From positions 1 to 64,000 of the forward strand of contig CBDFMU010000042.1 in assembly GCA_965249785.1 (NCBI GenBank): a stretch of DNA of 64,000 nt. Direction: 5' to 3'. The notes under the pieces were generated by a model. The model searched no databases. It worked only from the letters and a program-made list of their open reading frames with translations, and had not been told where the DNA came from. How positions within the stretch are numbered: position 1 is the stretch's first letter; each line of letters opens with the position of its first letter. The DNA is from M3007 sp965249785 (lineage in GTDB: Bacteria; Bacteroidota; Bacteroidia; Chitinophagales; Saprospiraceae). Shown piece after piece: positions 18,801 to 26,572 of this stretch. The position numbers and the translations under genes were made by a program.

Positions 18801-19026
18801 CAGCGAAATTGAAGTCAAAAACCGGGTTGTTGGTGTACTTGCCCACCGTGGCGCTGGTGTTAATACCACTTGGATCGGGATTGGGCACCGCCCCGTCGTA
18901 AGTACCATTCAGGCCGCTCCAGGTGATGGGGATTCCTCCGCCCTCAAAGTCTTCGAGCAAGGTCTGAGCATACGCGCCAAACAGGCAGCATATTGCTAAC
19001 AATGCAGTGATAAAAATCTTTTTCAT
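15868..19026 (-). CDS. Secreted six-repeat beta-sandwich (putative glycan-binding) protein with T9SS type A tail
   Basis: About 1052 residues; the ATG at 19026 is preferred over an upstream in-frame GTG. A signal peptide (KKIFITALLAICCLFGAYAQ) is followed by six tandem modules of about 150 residues. Each has an opening like LEDFEGG (the sixth is diverged), a middle block VNNPxPxxxNxSxKVGEY, and an end such as TYYIDNIxL, the pattern of jelly-roll carbohydrate-binding-like domains. The last 75 residues are a T9SS type A sorting domain (SVSPNPVANTLLVKNF ... GMYSLAGFS ... NAKFVKQ). No catalytic signature is visible. It lies between two GH144-like genes in the polysaccharide locus, where surface glycan-binding proteins normally occur, so a binding role is likely. 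Its own terminator follows. Confidence 0.8.
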   Translation of the reverse strand: MKKIFITALLAICCLFGAYAQTLLEDFEGGGIPITWSGLNGTYDGAVPNPDPSGINTSATVGKYTNNPVFDFNFAVGDLGGPIDISEYNQVKMKVWSPTAPAQLLFKFQGGGVNAEKFVDITVANQWVEYTFDLSQYAGATALNQLLISFNSFVLGDSASYYFDDIRLEKAQLCFADFEGPGLTFQGLDGTFTAPVANPAPNSVNSSPNVGQYVKSDTHAYSLLLADNGTAFDLSSYNQFKIDIYATAATQVLMKLEGDGVPAIEVTKNIAVASAWQEYTFDFSAAAANTGLTRLILFFDPGVETSADTYYIDNICAVPKGACLNVAADPDIIDDFECNRNATYGAGWDSLTVVNNPYPTGDNNSPKVGEYKDVAGQGTEYSALIIDYQNPIDFTQRSVFSLQVYSTKTGTLLLKTEGGAAKEFPLPVTELNKWVTYTVDFSAQAGAGNTKFVIFFNAGVNGEAGDTYYIDNIKLSAPTASVLEDFQGGQHLAWQPLDQNEVIHGTFSGPVANSMPNDVNNSTEVGCYTKGTSAFSTLQAISPVANLDLSVYGQFNIDVLSPATGGSVTMQLSSPTEGNKEATADITTPGEWETLHFDFSAYDAITNFAEIRLIFNPGTAAAGEGWCIDNLTQSKVTIDICAGVVPVPNIVEDFECQHNYSTIFYGADDLKTVNNPHLTPENGSLKVGEYTDPAGAYAGIGFEFATAPDLSLYNHLKFQIWSPTVNVPFLIKLQGPTNVEIFDTVTTANTWQKFDIDFSGAIGTEAKQIVIFFNVGNETGGGVYYIDNVQWARAGYNGCVDDNETPATTLTWKYFANGHIEATGDPVKVVNNPNPSGIDVSAKVTEFIKADSAQVFAGIYTDPNLESAIDFKGVKTIRAKVYMDHIGNFAAKLEGSTNGAAALQISVPNTKINEWEEITVDFAAAPDNGDYRRLTLFFDLDIPATGVDVTSYFDDIVIGAGECGMVNTFTPGPVPTMSVSPNPVANTLLVKNFQDVARIDVFNAYGQRVASISTVSDTYTDLDVSQFPVGMYSLAGFSKQGALLGNAKFVKQ

Positions 19027-19137
19027 AAGCACTTCTTTTGAATTGGTTAAGTTGTAAAGGAAAACAGGTTTGTTGTTTGAAGAATGTGGAGAGGTTTAGT
19101 TTTTTGATTATCAGCATTTTATCCTAAAACGCATCTC

Positions 19138-19203
19138 ATTATCATCTTGTCGGAAACCGTCCATGTCGCGTTGTCTACTAAGAGCGAGTCCCGACAGGAT
19201 GCA
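19138..19203. repeat. Degenerate copy of the 13449-13530 inverted repeat
   Basis: TCATCTTGTCGGAAACCGTCCATG on the left and TCCCGACAGGATGC on the right match the arms of the 26-bp element with several mismatches. It occupies the gap after the stop of the fibronectin/GH144-like gene and before the six-repeat gene, the same kind of position as the first copy. Confidence 0.6.
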
Positions 19204-19216
19204 AATGTGGCGTACA

Positions 19217-21082
19217 CTATTCTACCACGACTGTCCGGCTCACTGCCCTACCCTGCCCGTTTTTAAAGGACAAAAAGTAGGTTCCAAAAGTCAGATTTTT
19301 AGTGTCAAATGTTTCTACGGAAGAGCCATTGGCTAGTGATTTTTTGGAGAAATATCGGCGTATCAATCGGCCTTGCGCATCCGTCAATTCAGCCGTAATT
19401 TGTTGTTTTTCCAACGTCACAAACTCCACTTGAAAACTGCTGCCAGCGGCAATCGGGTTGGGAAAAACGGTAGCATCAAAGCCCATTTTTGCCAGGTTCT
19501 CCTCCCTGGTCGCCGAGTTGTCGGGCTGAAAACCCATTGCCAGTAAAGCGGGTTGAATTTCCGAATTTTGCATAAATAATTGCCACAACAGCCCACTTCG
19601 CTGATTCTCGATCATATCCACAATAGGGCCTTGATCAATCGCCAGGTAGGAGTCGGCAAACCAGTTTTGGTCGAGATTGTAGGCATCATAAAATCCATAT
19701 TCTCCCCACAATTTTTCGCCCTGCACGCGATAAAAATATCGCAGCGCGTCCATGCTTTCCGCCGGGGTATAGGGCATGGAAGCCAGTGCCGCTGTCGGCG
19801 ACAGGGTGCCATTATCATTGCTCGGATAAATATCGTGGGCAGCATAGCCATTGGGATCGTCGCTGGCGGTAAGGCCCCAGGCAGTAGCGGAATAACCGGC
19901 ATGATGCTCTGGATTAGCCGCGCAGTAGGCACGCTGGATGAGAGCGTGGTTGCGATTGCGCACAAAATAGTTGCAATAATTGTCGCGCCAGCCGCGTGGA
20001 TCGAAACCTAAATAGGAGTAGTGGGCGAAGAACATGGGCCCGCCCCCGAACGGCCCGCAATAAATTGGATAACCAAAATATATGCTCGGATTGGCGTAAT
20101 TACCGGAGGTCCAGCCAGTTTGGTACAGGCTGCCCGGCACTGGATGCGTAGGAGAAGCTGTCGCCAATAGATACACAATCTGCGCCTCGAAGAAACCCCG
20201 CAATTGGAAGTTTATCTGCCAGGCATAGTTGGGCGACCAGTGCCAATACAGCACTGGACCATTCGGCGTTTTCCGAAACCAGTCCCATTCTACATCTTCC
20301 CAAAGGCCGGTAATAGCAGCGCGGAGGGCATTTTCGTTAGCATTATTTTGATCAAAATACTGGCGTACCGCCAGCAAACCCTGCATCAAAAAAGCCGTTT
20401 CTACCAAGTCTGCGCCATCGTCGTATTGGCTAAATGGGTACACATTACCGTTATTGCCATTCATCCAGTGCGGGAACACGCCGTGAAAGCGATCGGCGTA
20501 TTGCAAAAAACCCGCGATTTGTAGCATCCGATTCACCGCCTCGGTGCGGGTGATCCAGCCACGTTCTGCTCCAACGATGATTGCCATCAAGCCAAATCCA
20601 GAACCGCCCGTCGTTACGATGTCCGGGTTGCCATTGCTGCGTTCGCGAGCCAGGCCGCTCACTGGATGGGCGTAATCCCAGAAATAGCGGAAGGTGTAAT
20701 GCTGCACCATATCGAGCAGTTGCTCGTCGGTCATGACGTAGGTCTGGGCTGTATCCGGGGTCGAGAATGCCCCAGTCGTACCGCCGATTACTGCCCGCAC
20801 CTGGTATTGTCGTTCCAGATTTTGGCCTTCATCGCCCGTCCAATCTATCAGCGTAGTCTTACTCGCAGGCACAGATTTCAGGAGCGTAAACTGGCCGCCG
20901 CCATCGGTGGAGCGATAAATCTGGTAGGTGGTAACGCCCGTACTGGCACTGGGCTGCCAGCGCAACTCAATGTGACTATCGTAGCCGGTAGCCGTCAACC
21001 CAGTGGGGGCCGCAGGTGGCTGAGCGGTCGCGCATTGGGTCAATAAAAGTAGTAGTATAATGGTGTAGTTGTTTCTGGTCAT
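19217..21082 (-). CDS. Secreted GH144-like glucoamylase-fold hydrolase with FnIII domain and T9SS tail
   Basis: A 621-residue enzyme. After a signal peptide (LLLLLTQCATAQ) comes a fibronectin type III domain at about 22-110 (PTGLTATGYDSHIELRWQPS). The (alpha/alpha)6 glucoamylase-type domain covers about 118-525, with FRYFWDYAHPVSGLARERS, GSGFGLMAIIVGAERGWITR, WGLTASDDPNGY, DNGTLSPTAALASMPYTP and AIDQGPIVDMIENQRSG. The last 80 residues form a T9SS type A sorting domain (VFPNPIAAGSSFQVEF ... GTYFLSFKNGQG). The catalytic fold matches GH144-type endo-beta-1,2-glucanases, and the T9SS tail predicts a surface-anchored or secreted enzyme that makes the first cut outside the cell. The Cys in the signal region is a poor lipobox. 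A good promoter lies upstream at 21255-21284. Confidence 0.87.
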   Translation of the reverse strand: MTRNNYTIILLLLLTQCATAQPPAAPTGLTATGYDSHIELRWQPSASTGVTTYQIYRSTDGGGQFTLLKSVPASKTTLIDWTGDEGQNLERQYQVRAVIGGTTGAFSTPDTAQTYVMTDEQLLDMVQHYTFRYFWDYAHPVSGLARERSNGNPDIVTTGGSGFGLMAIIVGAERGWITRTEAVNRMLQIAGFLQYADRFHGVFPHWMNGNNGNVYPFSQYDDGADLVETAFLMQGLLAVRQYFDQNNANENALRAAITGLWEDVEWDWFRKTPNGPVLYWHWSPNYAWQINFQLRGFFEAQIVYLLATASPTHPVPGSLYQTGWTSGNYANPSIYFGYPIYCGPFGGGPMFFAHYSYLGFDPRGWRDNYCNYFVRNRNHALIQRAYCAANPEHHAGYSATAWGLTASDDPNGYAAHDIYPSNDNGTLSPTAALASMPYTPAESMDALRYFYRVQGEKLWGEYGFYDAYNLDQNWFADSYLAIDQGPIVDMIENQRSGLLWQLFMQNSEIQPALLAMGFQPDNSATREENLAKMGFDATVFPNPIAAGSSFQVEFVTLEKQQITAELTDAQGRLIRRYFSKKSLANGSSVETFDTKNLTFGTYFLSFKNGQGRAVSRTVVVE

Positions 21083-21231
21083 ACTCGTCTGCGTGGAGGG
21101 TGTAGGGAGTTTTAGAATAGATTAGAACCGTGGCTCCCACTAGGTTGTTCACTTCCCCTCGTTTTCGTTTTTTGGGCAAAAATTCGGTGTCTGTGTTTTT
21201 TTTCAGCATGAAATTATGACAACCTACGCAA

Positions 21232-21245
21232 TTTTAAGCTTAAAA
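21232..21245. promoter_or_regulatory. Perfect 14-bp palindrome, possible operator
   Basis: TTTTAAGCTTAAAA is a perfect palindrome. It lies at the predicted transcription start of the 19217-21082 gene, immediately downstream of its promoter-like elements, a fitting place for regulator binding. No evidence identifies the protein that would bind. Confidence 0.35.
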
Positions 21246-21254
21246 GTACCTCAC

Positions 21255-21284
21255 CAAAACTACACCATGCCCAAAATGGACAAA
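21255..21284 (-). promoter_or_regulatory. Bacteroidota-type promoter for the GH144/FnIII gene
   Basis: Read on the minus strand: -33 element TTTG (21281-21284), 18-base spacer, then -7 element TAGTTTTG (21255-21262), a full match to TAnnTTTG. This sits 170 bases upstream of the ATG at 21082 and after the regulator gene, so the degradative genes can be transcribed separately from their regulator. Confidence 0.6.
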
Positions 21285-21333
21285 AATCCAGTGTTTAAGC
21301 GGGTAAAATCCTTGTTGCCACCCTATATTTTTT

Positions 21334-24093
21334 TCAAAAAGCCATCAGAAATTCGGTCAGGTTGACATCTTCCGGTAAGCCAAGTTTTTTGCGCAGGCGA
21401 TATCGTTTGTTCTCGACACCCCGCGTGGAGATGTTGAGCAACGGCGCAATTTCCTTAGAAGCCAGGTTCATTTTCAGGTAGGCAGCCAACCGCATATCGC
21501 CGGGGGTGAGGTCGGTGAAACGCAGCATCAGTCTTTTGAAAAATTCATCGTGGACTCGATTGAACGAGGCTTCAAAAATTTCCCAGTCGTGATCGCCTTC
21601 CAGGTGCGCATCAATGCGGCGAATGATTTTTTGCAATGCCTGCGGGTCGTTCCGCGCCACCAGCAAATCATCCTTCATACTTTGCAACACCTCATTTTTG
21701 CGGATCAAATTGAAGGCGGCGTTGGAGAGTTCGCGGTTTTTATTCTCTACTTCCAACACTAATTTTTCCTTTTCCGCCTCGGTGCGTTGGCGGGCCAATT
21801 CGCGTTCTTTTTCGGCTTCCAAATGCTGGAATTGTTGGCGAAGTCGGCGGCGGTTGAACAATTCGATGTACCAGGCCAGACCGACTCCCAGCAAAAAGTA
21901 CAACGCCCAGGCCCAGTGCGACCGATACCACGGCGGCGAAATGTGAAAAGTCAATTGTGCCTCTCCGCCAGTGTCGGCACGGACGCGAAAGACATAGCGG
22001 CCCGGTGGCAGGTTCACAAATTCCTTTTCCGGGTTGCTCTGCCAGGCAGACCATTGGCTGGAAAAACCTTCCATTTGCCAAGAAAATTGGGGTGAATGCT
22101 CAAAAAATGGGCTGGCAAAATTGAATTTCAAACTATTTTGTCGCCATGTCAACACCAAATCCGGCTGATGACCTGCCCAAACAACTTCTCCATTTTCGGT
22201 TTTAACCGTTCGAATGACTGGAGCTACCTCAGCCGACCGATAATCTTTATCCAATACTGGCTTGTTCAGGCGAGCAAAACCATTTTCCAGGCAAAACAAA
22301 TAGGAATCGGCCGACAGCGCGACGACATTTTCAAAACCCGGTACCAGCGAAAGCAGCAATGAATACTGGCGACCATTCGCTGTAAACAATCGCAAACCGC
22401 TACTATCCACGGCAAAATAATCGCCATCGGTGCCTGCCAGCCATTTCTGACGAATTTGTTCGGTCGTCGCGGGTACAAATTGCGTATGTTGATTAGAAAT
22501 TAGCATACGCAGCGGCCTAAAATCGGCATTGACAATAACGCTGCCGTGAATGACGGCCAGATCAAGTTTGAAATCAGTCGGCAGCCCATCGGCGCGAGTG
22601 AACACCCGGAACTCTTGTACCTCTGTCCAATCATCGTGAAGACGCAAGCGATAAAGCCCCTTGCTGGGGTGCGCGCCCCACAAATAGCCCAGCGAATCGA
22701 AGGCAATTTTTTTCAGGGGCTCACTGAATCCGGCAACTCGCTGACCGTTTTGCCAGCGACCCAGTGCATTCTTCCGAAACACCACCAGCCCAGTATAAGT
22801 ACCCTGCACCAGCACATCGCTTCGCCCCGGCACTGGAATGGTACACCAGCCGCCAGTAATCTCCGACAACTTGCGTGCCGTCGTATTCTCGATCAAAAAG
22901 GTGCCGCTATTGTGGCCACAAAGCAGTTGATTATCAAATACTTGCAATTGCCACACCTGCCCTTGCGTCCCTTCGATCAATTGAAAATGATCGGTACAAA
23001 TAACATTTTCCGCACAGATGTCGCGCACAAAAACCCCCTGATTGGTGCCAATGTAGAGTCGTCCATTCCACTGAGCGGCGGTATAGACGGTGCCGATTTT
23101 GCCACTTTGATCGGTAAAAATGGTTAGCGGCGAATGCAGTGCCACCAGATCAATGCCACGGTCGAGGCCGAGCCATAAGTTGCCTTCGCGGTCTTCGGTC
23201 AAGGCCAGTACAGTGTTGTTTTGTAAGCCGTTTTCTCGATTGAGGTGGTAACGCAACCGACCGGCACCATCCAGGATATAAGCACCATTCAGGATAGTGC
23301 CGATGGCCCAGCCACCGTCGCGCAGCGCAATGGCGCGATTGAGCTGGTACTGCTGAAAGGCGGAATTGAGCATATTGCGCCACGGCTGGCAGTGACCTTG
23401 CTGCCACTCGAACATACCGTGACCGGAAGTGCCAATCCATACTCCGCCTTTGCCGTTGGGTACCAGAAATTGCACGATCTCGCCGGCCAGCAATTCGGTG
23501 CCAGATAGAAAACGAAAGGTGCCATCGGGCAGCAATTCGTACAATCCCCGCCCGATCACGGGCAACATGACGTGGCCATTGACCGACCGCGCAAACATAA
23601 TACTGTTTGGGGGCCGAAGCACCGTAACTTTTTGATAGTCAAACTTATAAATAGAGGAAAAAGACTGAAACAACACAAAATCAGGGCCGACTAATATATG
23701 CCAGATTTCTTCCTTGTTCAACTTTTCAGCGTCTACATCTTTGCTCAGCGAGGTGTAGACGAAACGGCTATTTTCATCGGTTCGCCAGTAACCAAACTCC
23801 GCAAAACCGCCGCAAAACACCTCGCCATGCGGCCCCGTCGCAATGGCGCGAATAGTTTGTTTTTCCGGTAAAAAAAAGGATTGCCAGCGCGTGCCGTCGA
23901 ACTCGAGTAAGCCGCCGTTATTGCCTGCGTACAGCCAGCCGCCCGCCGCTGTGTCTTGTGCCAAGGCCCAATTCTGATTTTGTCCGCCATAATCAGCCGG
24001 AGAAAAATTACGAATGCGCGGCACTTCCTGGCCGGTGGCAGGCGCCGTCAGCAGAAGTAGAGAAACGAGCAGAGGAAAAAATGCGGGCTGCAC
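21334..24093 (-). CDS. Propeller / Y_Y_Y sensor with LuxR-type HTH (PUL regulator)
   Basis: A 919-residue one-component membrane regulator. A signal peptide is followed by a periplasmic double beta-propeller of Reg_prop repeats to about residue 600 (GGWLYAGNNGGLLEFDGTRWQ; GNLWLGLDRGIDLV). A Y_Y_Y domain follows (FSWQMEGFSSQWSAW ... LPPGRYVFRVRA), then one membrane helix (WALYFLLGVGLAWYIELF), a long coiled coil rich in Glu/Arg, and a C-terminal LuxR/GerE-like helix-turn-helix (DMRLAAYLKMNLASKEIAPL ... STRGVENKRYRLRKKLGL). No histidine kinase domain is present, so oligosaccharide sensing should act directly on DNA binding. It heads the locus, as expected for the inducer-sensing regulator. The start appears to be GTG at 24093, with AAGGAG about 20 bases upstream. 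Confidence 0.88.
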   Translation of the reverse strand: MQPAFFPLLVSLLLLTAPATGQEVPRIRNFSPADYGGQNQNWALAQDTAAGGWLYAGNNGGLLEFDGTRWQSFFLPEKQTIRAIATGPHGEVFCGGFAEFGYWRTDENSRFVYTSLSKDVDAEKLNKEEIWHILVGPDFVLFQSFSSIYKFDYQKVTVLRPPNSIMFARSVNGHVMLPVIGRGLYELLPDGTFRFLSGTELLAGEIVQFLVPNGKGGVWIGTSGHGMFEWQQGHCQPWRNMLNSAFQQYQLNRAIALRDGGWAIGTILNGAYILDGAGRLRYHLNRENGLQNNTVLALTEDREGNLWLGLDRGIDLVALHSPLTIFTDQSGKIGTVYTAAQWNGRLYIGTNQGVFVRDICAENVICTDHFQLIEGTQGQVWQLQVFDNQLLCGHNSGTFLIENTTARKLSEITGGWCTIPVPGRSDVLVQGTYTGLVVFRKNALGRWQNGQRVAGFSEPLKKIAFDSLGYLWGAHPSKGLYRLRLHDDWTEVQEFRVFTRADGLPTDFKLDLAVIHGSVIVNADFRPLRMLISNQHTQFVPATTEQIRQKWLAGTDGDYFAVDSSGLRLFTANGRQYSLLLSLVPGFENVVALSADSYLFCLENGFARLNKPVLDKDYRSAEVAPVIRTVKTENGEVVWAGHQPDLVLTWRQNSLKFNFASPFFEHSPQFSWQMEGFSSQWSAWQSNPEKEFVNLPPGRYVFRVRADTGGEAQLTFHISPPWYRSHWAWALYFLLGVGLAWYIELFNRRRLRQQFQHLEAEKERELARQRTEAEKEKLVLEVENKNRELSNAAFNLIRKNEVLQSMKDDLLVARNDPQALQKIIRRIDAHLEGDHDWEIFEASFNRVHDEFFKRLMLRFTDLTPGDMRLAAYLKMNLASKEIAPLLNISTRGVENKRYRLRKKLGLPEDVNLTEFLMAF

Positions 24094-24117
24094 CCGACAA
24101 AGAAACGTTGCTTCTCC

Positions 24118-24414
24118 TTATTTTTGAAAAATGGGAAACAACTTGCGCAACAGGTTCATCGGCGAGAAGTCGCTTTTCTGCTGCATCACTTCCACAAACA
24201 CCAGCTTCAAATGTTGCTGGACGCTGGAAACGGCAATGACTACCAGCGAAGTGGCACCATTGTTTTCTTCCCGAACCTGTTGGACGGAATCCAAACGCCA
24301 ATCGTGTGACTGAATGGATTGATCGGGCTTTTCTGTGATCTGACTGTCGGCTAAATGGTATCCTTTGGCGGTGAGGGTTTGGAGGGCATCAGGCAGAGAA
24401 AGGTACTTGATCAT
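24118..24414 (-). CDS. Small conserved protein of unknown function
   Basis: From the ATG at 24414 it encodes 98 residues starting MIKYLSLPDALQTLTAKGYHL. The frame extends upstream to 24549, but that part is Arg/Pro-rich and unlike coding sequence. The predicted fold is a small alpha/beta domain with a hydrophobic core strand pair (SLVVIAVSS and LKLVFVEVM). It resembles short Bacteroidota proteins sometimes labelled phosphoribosylpyrophosphate synthetase without biochemical support, so I assign no function. It lies 24 bases upstream of the regulator gene on the same strand and is probably cotranscribed with it. Confidence 0.6.
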   Translation of the reverse strand: MIKYLSLPDALQTLTAKGYHLADSQITEKPDQSIQSHDWRLDSVQQVREENNGATSLVVIAVSSVQQHLKLVFVEVMQQKSDFSPMNLLRKLFPIFQK

Positions 24415-24454
24415 AAAGGAGAACTTTTTGCGGGAGATGATTAAAAACGTGTGC

Positions 24455-24462
24455 CAAAGGTA
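24455..24462 (-). promoter_or_regulatory. Possible -7 element for the small protein-regulator operon
   Basis: On the minus strand TACCTTTG is an exact TAnnTTTG match, 41 bases upstream of the ATG at 24414. The nearest upstream TTTG (24490-24493) is 27 bases away, longer than usual, so only the -7 part is convincing. Confidence 0.4.
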
Positions 24463-24684
24463 AACGCGGCTTGGCCGGGGAAATTTTTGCAAATGATATT
24501 TAAATGGTCGGGAATGTCGGCTCCTGGCAATAGGCTTTGTGGGCGGCAATTTACGTATATAGTAGAGGCAGCGTTTATTTAAATGGAAAAAAAATTTAAT
24601 GGGTTGACAATCAATATTCGCTTAATTCGGACCGTTGTTCCCTCGCTTTACCTGGCGCCTGGCATTTTGAGAAAAATCGTCAGT

Positions 24685-25764
24685 ATGGGGCATTTTTTAC
24701 TCAAAAAGCAAGGCTGGGTAGGTGGCCTGCTGTTCCTGTGCACCTGGTCTGTTTGTGCACAGACCGTGGCTCAGGATACCTCTGTACGTTTTTTTGCCGT
24801 TCCATTATTGTCCTATAGCAATGATACCCGCCTTGGCTTTGGGACGGCTGGTATTCTCACTTTTCGGGGAAATCCGCTGCGTTCCAGCGTTACTTTTGGC
24901 CTGCTATACACCCAGCGCAAGCAATTTCTGTTGTATTTCCCGTATCAATGGTTCAGTTCAAATGGCAGGTGGCGAGTGTATGGCGAGGCGGGCTGGTATC
25001 GCTATTTCTACCAGTATTTTGGTATTGGCAACGCTTATCCCGACGATTTTATCGAAACTTACACTGCTCAATACCCTCGTCTGCGCCTGACGGTAGCAAA
25101 ACGGCTCAATGCCCGGCAGTTGGTTGGATTGCGCTATAATCTTGATGTCTATCGAATTGTATCCAGCTCGGCGGGCAGCGAAATTGATAGAAAAGTGCTG
25201 CGTGGCGCGGAGGGAGGAATATCATCGGGCGTTGGGCCGGTGTGGCTGTATGATTCGCGCGACAATCAGTTTTACCCGCACCGTGGCTGGCTGGCCGAAG
25301 TAGCAGTGATTGGAGAGCAGCGATTGACTGGCAGTGATTTCGAGTTTGTGCGCTTTTCGCTGGATGTGGCTCGCTATTGGGCCTTGGGACATAAAATGAC
25401 CCTGGCTACGCAGGCAGTTGCGCAATTTACGGCCGGTCATGCTCCATTTTTCAATCTCTCTCAATTGGGCGGCACCAAACGTTTGCGGGGCTACCCGGAT
25501 GGAAAATATCGTGATAAGCACTTACTGCTGGGTCAGGCAGAATGGCGTTTTCCCATTTTCTGGCGGTTCAAAGGGGCAATTTTTGTTGGCAGTGGCACCG
25601 TATTTGGCACTGCAAATGAGCGGCTGCGCTGGCGACCGGAAGGAGGTGGTGGCCTGCGTTTTGAGTTTGATAAAAAACAACAATTGCACCTGCGGCTGGA
25701 TTACGGCATAGGCGATGGGCGGGATAATGCTGGTTTTTATTTGACTTTTGGAGAAGCTTTCTGA
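24685..25764 (+). CDS. Omp85/BamA-type outer membrane beta-barrel protein without POTRA domains
   Basis: A 359-residue protein from the ATG at 24685, which gives a clear signal peptide (GGLLFLCTWSVCAQ); the frame is open back to 24583. The mature part is almost entirely alternating aromatic/polar beta strands and includes GPVWLYDSRDNQFYPHRGW (barrel start of the surface antigen family), GGTKRLRGYPDGKYRDKHL (the conserved RGY loop) and GGGLRFEFDKK. It ends in the aromatic FGEAF. Length and motifs fit a bare D15/surface-antigen 16-stranded barrel lacking the periplasmic POTRA repeats. Such proteins may transport or anchor surface components; the partner is unknown. Transcribed away from the polysaccharide locus. 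Confidence 0.82.
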   Translation: MGHFLLKKQGWVGGLLFLCTWSVCAQTVAQDTSVRFFAVPLLSYSNDTRLGFGTAGILTFRGNPLRSSVTFGLLYTQRKQFLLYFPYQWFSSNGRWRVYGEAGWYRYFYQYFGIGNAYPDDFIETYTAQYPRLRLTVAKRLNARQLVGLRYNLDVYRIVSSSAGSEIDRKVLRGAEGGISSGVGPVWLYDSRDNQFYPHRGWLAEVAVIGEQRLTGSDFEFVRFSLDVARYWALGHKMTLATQAVAQFTAGHAPFFNLSQLGGTKRLRGYPDGKYRDKHLLLGQAEWRFPIFWRFKGAIFVGSGTVFGTANERLRWRPEGGGGLRFEFDKKQQLHLRLDYGIGDGRDNAGFYLTFGEAF

Positions 25765-25822
25765 ATTTCTGGTTTATTAATTCTGTAAAGATATTTTTGA
25801 CTGAGGAAATAATATTTTTGAA

Positions 25823-26521
25823 ATGGAAAGATTTGTCAAGGCATCGGTCATTATTCCAGTACTCAATGAAGCAGAACGGATTGGGTCATTGGTGAGGTTT
25901 TTAAAACTGCACGGACAGGATTTTTTGGAAGAAGTGCTGGTAGTAGATGGAGGCAGCCAGGATAAAACGATCGCCCTGGCCCTGGAAGCCGGAGCGCGGG
26001 TGCTGCGCAGCCCGGTGAGCAGCCGCGCTACACAAATGAACCTGGGGGCACGGGCGGCGCGGGGAACGCTCCTGTATTTTGTCCATGCGGATACCCTGCC
26101 ACCAGCGTCGTATGCAGATGATATTCAGGCGGCTCTGGCGACTGGCTACGCAATGGGCTGCTATCAATATCGCTTTGATTCGTCGCGTATGTTATTGAAA
26201 ATCAATGCTTATTTCAACCGTTTCCCGTGGTTGTGGTGTCAGGGTGGCGATAAAACGTTTTTTATTCGTCGGGAAGTTTTTGAAGAATTGGGCGGCTACG
26301 ATGAGTATTACATCGTGATGGAAGAGTATGATTTTTTGCGACGGGCCATGCGGCATTATCAGCTGTTTACTATTCCAAAATTTGCCACCGTATCGGCACG
26401 GAAATACGAGCAGAATGGCTGGCTTCGTGTGCAACTGGCCAACACCCTGGTTTTTCAGCTGTTTCAATGGCGAGTGGCTCCGATGCGTTTGAAGCGCATT
26501 TATAAATCTATTGTACGTTGA
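25823..26521 (+). CDS. GT2 family glycosyltransferase (TIGR04283-type)
   Basis: A 232-residue GT-A glycosyltransferase. The start ASVIIPVLNEAERIG forms the first nucleotide-binding strand, VVDGGSQDKT the second, and FVHADTLPP contains the metal-binding DxD-like HAD motif. Then come GGDKTFFIRREVFEELGGYDE and the EEYDFLRRA acceptor region. It matches the short, cytoplasmic TIGR04283 group (associated in other genomes with rSAM/selenodomain proteins) rather than membrane-anchored synthases. Donor and acceptor are unknown. The downstream DUF547 gene begins about 50 bases later on the same strand. Confidence 0.85.
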   Translation: MERFVKASVIIPVLNEAERIGSLVRFLKLHGQDFLEEVLVVDGGSQDKTIALALEAGARVLRSPVSSRATQMNLGARAARGTLLYFVHADTLPPASYADDIQAALATGYAMGCYQYRFDSSRMLLKINAYFNRFPWLWCQGGDKTFFIRREVFEELGGYDEYYIVMEEYDFLRRAMRHYQLFTIPKFATVSARKYEQNGWLRVQLANTLVFQLFQWRVAPMRLKRIYKSIVR

Positions 26522-26572
26522 CACTCGTACTTGGAGCAAAACGTAGCCCCATTTTGTAAAAAATTCAATTAC

